Translations under genes and position numbers: made by a program
Part shown: positions 60,009 to 64,000 of the stretch, in pieces
How the letters are laid out: each line of letters opens with the position of its first letter
Numbering within the stretch: the stretch's first letter is position 1
Notes under the pieces: model-generated
What the model saw: only the letters and a program-made list of their open reading frames with translations
Told to the model about the DNA's origin: nothing
Databases searched by the model: none
Assembly (NCBI RefSeq): GCF_017876115.1
Contig: NZ_JAGINO010000002.1
Coordinates: 186,001 to 250,000 of the forward strand
Direction: 5' to 3'
DNA length: 64,000 nt
Source of the DNA: Azospirillum picis
Lineage (GTDB): Bacteria > Pseudomonadota > Alphaproteobacteria > Azospirillales > Azospirillaceae

Positions 60009-60175
60009 GGGTCGAACGAGCCTCGAAACGGAATTTGGTCAATCGGGCGGGGTGAGCGCACGACACATGTAACAGGTCTGCAGCCCCTCCGCACCTTTTC
60101 GGCGCGGGAGACGACACCCACCGGATTAGAAAGTCAATATGGCGAGATTGCGGCGCGGCCGAGGCCCCGCTCCAC

Positions 60176-61000
60176 CTATTGCGACCGTTCCGGCAGGGCC
60201 TGGCTCAGGCGGCCGCCGATGCGCAGCGGCTCGATACGGACCGCCAGCCCGCTGCGGTCGTCGGTCTCGACGTAGCAGCCGCAGACGGTGCCCTCGCCTT
60301 CCGCGGGGGACAGCCGCTCGGTCGGCAGCTTGCGCACCATCTTGGCGAGCGCGATCTCCTTCTTCATGCCAATGGCGCTGTCATAGTCGCCGCACATGCC
60401 GGCGTCCGACTGGTAGGCGGTTCCCCGCGGCAGGACCATGTGGTCGGCGGTCGGCACGTGGCTGTGGGTTCCCACCACCAGCGAGGCGCGGCCGTCGCAG
60501 AAATGGCCCATGATCATCTTCTCGCTGGTCGCCTCGCCGTGCATGTCGACGAGAATGGCGTCGACCCCGCCCGGCCCGAGCCGATGCGCCTTCAGTACCC
60601 GGTCGACGGCGGCGAAGGGATCGTCCATCGGCTCCATGAACAGGCGCAGCAGGACGTTGACCACCAGCACCTTGCGCCCGCCACGCGCCTGCAGCAGGAC
60701 GAAGCCGCGGCCGGGCGTCCCCTCCGGGTAGTTCAGCGGACGGATGATGCGCGGCTGCTGCTCGATGGTGCCGACCAGTTCCTTCTGGTCCCATGTGTGG
60801 TTGCCCAACGTGACGACGTCGATGCCGGCAGCGAAGAACTCCTCGGCGATCTTCACCGTGACGCCGTAGCCACCGGCGGAATTCTCGCCGTTGACCACGG
60901 TCAGGTCGGGGTCGAGCCGCTCGCGCAGCATCGGCATGTGCGCCAGCACCGCTTCGCGCCCGGCCCGGCCGACCACATCGCCGAAGAACAGAATCCTCAT
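60176..61000 (-). CDS. YmdB-type metallophosphoesterase (TIGR00282)
   Basis: A 274-residue calcineurin-like phosphoesterase. The dimetal motifs are FFGDVVGRAGREAV, VVNGENSAGG, LGNHTWDQKE and GTHSHVPTADH. Bacillus YmdB hydrolyses 2',3'-cAMP; the substrate here is inferred only from family. Order with fau and 6S RNA is typical for alphaproteobacteria. Confidence 0.93.
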   Translation of the reverse strand: MRILFFGDVVGRAGREAVLAHMPMLRERLDPDLTVVNGENSAGGYGVTVKIAEEFFAAGIDVVTLGNHTWDQKELVGTIEQQPRIIRPLNYPEGTPGRGFVLLQARGGRKVLVVNVLLRLFMEPMDDPFAAVDRVLKAHRLGPGGVDAILVDMHGEATSEKMIMGHFCDGRASLVVGTHSHVPTADHMVLPRGTAYQSDAGMCGDYDSAIGMKKEIALAKMVRKLPTERLSPAEGEGTVCGCYVETDDRSGLAVRIEPLRIGGRLSQALPERSQ

Positions 61001-61022
61001 CGCCCCAACCTTCCCGGTAAGC

Positions 61023-61607
61023 TCACTTGTTGATCCGCAGCGTCTCGCGCTCCGTCACGATCCAGTCCAGCCGCTCGTCGTGGCCGTCGACCGGCACCGC
61101 CGGCACCTCCTGCACGGCGAAGGCCACGCCGACCGCCAGCACGGCACCGTCATCCCTCAGCATGTCGAGCGTCCGGTCGTAATAGCCGGCACCGTAGCCA
61201 AGGCGATGGCCGCCGCGGTCGAAAGCCAGCAGCGGCACCAGAAGCACCGACGGACGCCGCAGCGCGCGTCCTTCGGCCGGCTCGTGGATGCCATAGCGCC
61301 CGACGGCCATCGGAGCCTCCGGCCCCCAGTCACGGAAGACCAGCGCCGTGCCGCGCGGCCCCGAGACCGGCAGGCAGGCATGATAACCAAGGCGGTTAAG
61401 ATGGAGCAAAGCCGGCCGCGCGTCGAGTTCCGAACCGAGCGGCCAGTAGCCGCCGACGGCGCCGCGCGGCAGATGGCCGTCACGCGCCAAGGCGGCGATG
61501 CGGTCGCGCACCGCCAGGGCGGCGGCCGGACGGTCGGCGTCGTCGACGGCGTCGCGCCGGACGCGCGCCTCGCGCCGGGCGGCGTCCTTGGCTTGCGGAT
61601 CGGTCAT
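61023..61607 (-). CDS. fau: 5-formyltetrahydrofolate cyclo-ligase
   Basis: A 194-residue enzyme that recycles 5-formyl-THF to methenyl-THF, using ATP. Motifs: GGYWPLGSELDARP near the start and LLVPLLAFDRGGHRLGYGAG, with GYYDRTLDML. It lies next to 6S RNA and zapA, a linkage conserved from alpha- to gammaproteobacteria (ygfA-ssrS-zapA). Confidence 0.95.
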   Translation of the reverse strand: MTDPQAKDAARREARVRRDAVDDADRPAAALAVRDRIAALARDGHLPRGAVGGYWPLGSELDARPALLHLNRLGYHACLPVSGPRGTALVFRDWGPEAPMAVGRYGIHEPAEGRALRRPSVLLVPLLAFDRGGHRLGYGAGYYDRTLDMLRDDGAVLAVGVAFAVQEVPAVPVDGHDERLDWIVTERETLRINK

Positions 61608-61661
61608 CGCGGACTGCGTGCGGGGAGCATCGGAAGAGGGTGGAAGGCGCCGCCTCGGCCG

Positions 61662-61810
61662 TTGGCCATGTGCCTATCCTCCATGGCCTGCATGAGCAGG
61701 TGGGCGCCGTGTACCCGGCCCAATGGACCGGACAGGGACAGCTCCCTAGAGATCAAGGTTATCGGCCCTGGGGATTAATGCGGCCTGTCGAACCAGGCAG
61801 CGATCCTTCC
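61662..61810 (-). ncRNA. ssrS: 6S RNA
   Basis: Between zapA and fau lies a gene-free stretch of 213 bases, the conserved place of 6S RNA, which binds and inhibits RNA polymerase holoenzyme. On the minus strand TCCCCAGGGCCGATAACC (61757-61774) closely matches the E. coli 6S segment CCCCTGAGCCGATA. TGCCT near the 5' end can pair with AGGCA near the 3' end to close the long helix. A TAGATT -10 element (61823-61818) overlaps the zapA stop. Ends are approximate. Confidence 0.75.
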
Positions 61811-61820
61811 GTACACCAAT

Positions 61821-62129
61821 CTAGGCCCGCTCGAGGCGCGCGGCAACCTCTTCGATGCGTTTTGTGACGGCGTCGAGCTGTCCGACCACCGCGGTCTCGT
61901 CCACCGCGGGAGCGATGCCCTTGCCGGCCATCACCTCCTGCAACTCGTCGGCCAGCACGAGGCAGGTCATCAGCATCATCTGCGCTTCCGGTCCGCTGCG
62001 GCCGCCGCCGGTCAGGCGCTGCAGGCGGTCGTCGACGTAGGCGGCCAGTTCACGCAGCCGCCCCTCCTGCCCGTCCTCGCACAGCATGCGATAGAAACGG
62101 CCGTTCACCTCTATGTCGACCTGGGCCAT
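61821..62129 (-). CDS. zapA: Cell division protein ZapA
   Basis: A 102-residue protein that binds FtsZ and stabilises the Z-ring. MAQVDIEVNGRFYRMLCEDG gives the family N-terminus; the rest is a helix with LRELAAYVDDRLQRL and a C-terminal coiled coil (AVTKRIEEVAARLERA). Start 62129. It lies 4 bases after the coiled-coil gene upstream and just before 6S RNA. Confidence 0.92.
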   Translation of the reverse strand: MAQVDIEVNGRFYRMLCEDGQEGRLRELAAYVDDRLQRLTGGGRSGPEAQMMLMTCLVLADELQEVMAGKGIAPAVDETAVVGQLDAVTKRIEEVAARLERA

Positions 62130-62133
62130 GTCG

Positions 62134-62358
62134 TCAGCTCTCCAGCACATGTTGCAGTCGGGCGATGGCGACCTCCAGCCGCTCGGACACGGCCTCCGCC
62201 GTCGCCTGGGCCGTCGCGCGGTCCGCCCGCGCGGTTTCGAGCGCCTGCGACAGCTCCTGTTCGCGCCGGCCGACCCTCTCCTCACGGGCGGAGGCGGCAT
62301 GTTCCAGCCGGTCCACAGCACGGCCGAGGCGGTCGAGAGCGTTTGTCAGCGATTCCAT
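62134..62358 (-). CDS. Small coiled-coil protein (DUF4164/ZapB-like)
   Basis: A 74-residue protein that is almost entirely one alpha-helical coiled coil, with heptad-like LTNALDRLGRAVDRLEHA and AVSERLEVAIARLQHVL. DUF4164 proteins are found next to zapA in many alphaproteobacteria and are considered analogues of ZapB in location. Four bases separate it from zapA, so co-translation is likely. Confidence 0.8.
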   Translation of the reverse strand: MESLTNALDRLGRAVDRLEHAASAREERVGRREQELSQALETARADRATAQATAEAVSERLEVAIARLQHVLES

Positions 62359-62781
62359 GGACGTCTACCTCGACCTCGTGGGCACGTCATGCACGGCGGG
62401 CAGAACCCGGGCAAGGCACCCGCCAAGCCGAGCCGCTGCCGTTCGGAGCGCATAGAGTTGGGCCGGCAGCCGGACCGCGTCAACCGTCACGACCACCTGT
62501 TCCACGGAATGCCCATACCGGATCCCAGGACGTGACGGAAGGCCGCAGCCGGAACCGGCACCGGCGAACCCGGATGCCGGCGGCTGGTTTGCGTCGTTGG
62601 CCGTGCGCACTTCCCTTTCGGAAGAGCGCCCTCTGCCATGCCGATTCCTATCCTATTCCCATGTTGACCTGCGCACAGCGGTTCTGCATGGTGCGCCCGT
62701 TTCGCGGCGCCCCGACGGCGACCGCGCAACCATTGTTGCCGATGCCGCGCCGCGGCACCCGACTCCGCAGGAAACGCCCCG
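62359..62781. other. Divergent intergenic region zapB-like/tkt
   Basis: A 423-base gap that should hold divergent promoters. TTGACC (62664-62669) with a 17-base spacer to CATGGT is a weak -35/-10 candidate for tkt. Overlapping open frames run through the region but look like noncoding GC-rich sequence. No RNA gene or repeat seen. Confidence 0.4.
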
Positions 62782-64000
62782 ATGTCCGCTGCCTCCGCCC
62801 AGCCCTCCCTCCACACGATGGCCAGCGCGATCCGCGCGCTCTCCATGGACGCGGTCGAGGCCGCGAAGTCCGGCCACCCGGGCATGCCGATGGGCATGGC
62901 CGACGTCGCCACGGTGCTCTTCACCCAGTTCCTGAAGTTCGATCCGAAGAACCCGGCCTGGCCCGACCGCGACCGCTTCGTGCTGTCGGCCGGCCACGGC
63001 TCGATGCTGCTTTATTCGCTCGCCTACCTGACCGGTTACGAGCGGATGACCATCGAGGAGATCAAGCGCTTCCGCCAACTGGGCAGCCTGACCCCCGGCC
63101 ATCCGGAAGTCGACCCGACGCTGGGCATCGAGATGACCACCGGACCGCTGGGCCAGGGCGTCTCCACCGCCGTCGGCATGGCGCTGGCGGAGCGGATCAC
63201 CAACGCCCGCTTCGGCGACGAGCTGATCGACCACTACACCTACGTCATCGCGTCGGACGGCGACCTGATGGAGGGCGTCAGCCACGAGGCCTGCTCGCTG
63301 GCCGGCCATCTCGGGCTGAACCGCCTGATCGTGCTGTGGGACGACAACCACATCTCCATCGACGGCTCGACCGACCTCAGCTTCACCGACGACACCCAGG
63401 CGCGCTTCCGCTCCTACGGCTGGAACACCATCGCCGTCGACGGACACGACACCGACGCCGTGTCCAAGGCGATCGCCCAGGCCCGGACCTCCACCGACAA
63501 GCCGACGCTGATCGCCTGCCGCACCATCATCGGCAAGGGCGCCCCGAACAAGGCCAACACCCACGGCTGCCACGGTTCGCCGCTGGGCGCCGACGAGGTC
63601 GCCGCGACGCGCGAGGCCATCGGCTGGACCCACGAGGCCTTCGTCGTGCCCGAGGAGGTGCTGTCCGCCTGGCGCGCCGCCGGGACCCGCAGCGCGGACG
63701 CCTACAACGACTGGAGCGGCCGTCGCGCCACCCTGACCGAGGCCGCCGGCAAGGCCTTCGACGAGGCCTTCGGTCGCGGCGTGCCTTCGGCGCTGGCCGA
63801 CGCCATCGTCGCCTTCAAGGAAAAGGTCAGCGCCGAAAAGCCGAGCTGGGCCACCCGCGTCGCCTCCGGCAACACGCTGGAGGTGCTGGTCCCGGCCATC
63901 CATGAGCTGATCGGCGGATCCGCCGACCTGACGCCGTCGAACAACACCAAGGTCAAGAACACCGCCGACATCAAGGGCAAGGGCGAGTTCGCCGGCCGCT
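62782..64000 (+). CDS. tkt: Transketolase (N-terminal part, cut by window edge)
   Basis: The first 406 residues of a transketolase, which moves two-carbon units in the pentose phosphate and Calvin pathways using thiamine diphosphate. The N-terminal PP domain is visible: KSGHPGMPMGMADVATVLF, AGHGSMLLYSLAYLTG, GPLGQGVSTAVGMALAE, and the GDGxxxEG-like ThDP motif ASDGDLMEGVSHEA with the later NHISIDGS. The C-terminal half lies beyond the window. ThiL in this window supplies its cofactor, but that is a general link. Confidence 0.96.
   Translation, partial: MSAASAQPSLHTMASAIRALSMDAVEAAKSGHPGMPMGMADVATVLFTQFLKFDPKNPAWPDRDRFVLSAGHGSMLLYSLAYLTGYERMTIEEIKRFRQLGSLTPGHPEVDPTLGIEMTTGPLGQGVSTAVGMALAERITNARFGDELIDHYTYVIASDGDLMEGVSHEACSLAGHLGLNRLIVLWDDNHISIDGSTDLSFTDDTQARFRSYGWNTIAVDGHDTDAVSKAIAQARTSTDKPTLIACRTIIGKGAPNKANTHGCHGSPLGADEVAATREAIGWTHEAFVVPEEVLSAWRAAGTRSADAYNDWSGRRATLTEAAGKAFDEAFGRGVPSALADAIVAFKEKVSAEKPSWATRVASGNTLEVLVPAIHELIGGSADLTPSNNTKVKNTADIKGKGEFAGR

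Overview
The window is a gene-dense, GC-rich (roughly two thirds G+C) stretch of an alphaproteobacterial chromosome. Gene content and order point to the Rhodospirillales, most likely Azospirillum or a close relative: a yceD-rpmF-plsX-fabH-ihfA-merR run, ribD-ribE-ribB(X)-ribH-nusB-thiL, ruvCAB-ybgC-tolQRAB-pal-cpoB-tilS-ftsH, zapA-6S RNA-fau, a K+-independent H+-pyrophosphatase, a MucR/Ros regulator and two chemoreceptors. This assignment is by recognition, without a database search. I see no prophage, insertion sequence, plasmid gene or CRISPR array. Most of the window is housekeeping chromosome with small accessory islands.

Layout. 0-7 kb: the start of yqeY, divergent from carA, then a small HNH protein, a secreted HExxH protein, serA, an ArsC/YfgD-type reductase, prmB and an alpha/beta hydrolase. 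7-9.5 kb: an acetyltransferase and the ohrR-ohr peroxide defence pair with a palindromic operator. 9.4-14.5 kb (minus strand): a cytochrome bc1 chaperone, DUF177, rpmF, plsX, fabH, ihfA, a MerR regulator and tRNA-Pro(GGG). 14.6-20.4 kb (plus strand): bamE and the riboflavin/nusB/thiL operon. 20.5-25.8 kb: a FliL-like protein, hppA, then nrdR, glyA and rpiB on the minus strand. 26-30 kb: mucR and an accessory patch of small, secreted or unknown proteins with a possible small RNA. 30.5-39.6 kb: signalling and stress genes (membrane and soluble chemoreceptors, UspA, a lone hypD, an HD-GYP phosphodiesterase, an ion transporter, an MBL hydrolase). 39.8-46.7 kb: a CDF metal exporter, pdxH, a glycine-zipper lipoprotein, a CbpA-like co-chaperone, a YihY membrane protein, fabI and an unknown 387-residue protein. 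46.9-62.4 kb: one long minus-strand array from zapA and 6S RNA through the ruv, tol-pal, tilS and ftsH genes. The window ends inside tkt.

How the genes work together. Envelope maintenance dominates the right half (Tol-Pal, CpoB, FtsH, BamE), lipid initiation the left (PlsX, FabH, FabI). HypD and UspA both have FNR-type palindromes upstream; the hypD box is a perfect match and sits at the spacing of a class II promoter, so this small patch may be switched on by low oxygen.

The most unusual structure is at 58.1-59.2 kb. ruvC is fused in frame to a DUF559 (Vsr-like) endonuclease domain. The DUF559 segment is bounded by two inverted copies of a palindromic repeat that share a perfect 23-bp core and are themselves translated. 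This looks like a repeat-bounded endonuclease cassette inserted at the end of an essential-pathway gene while keeping the coupling to ruvA. Other points worth checking are a RibB protein whose GTP cyclohydrolase II domain has lost its zinc cysteines, a MucR finger lacking two of four zinc ligands, and a terminator-capped structured region near 27.6 kb.
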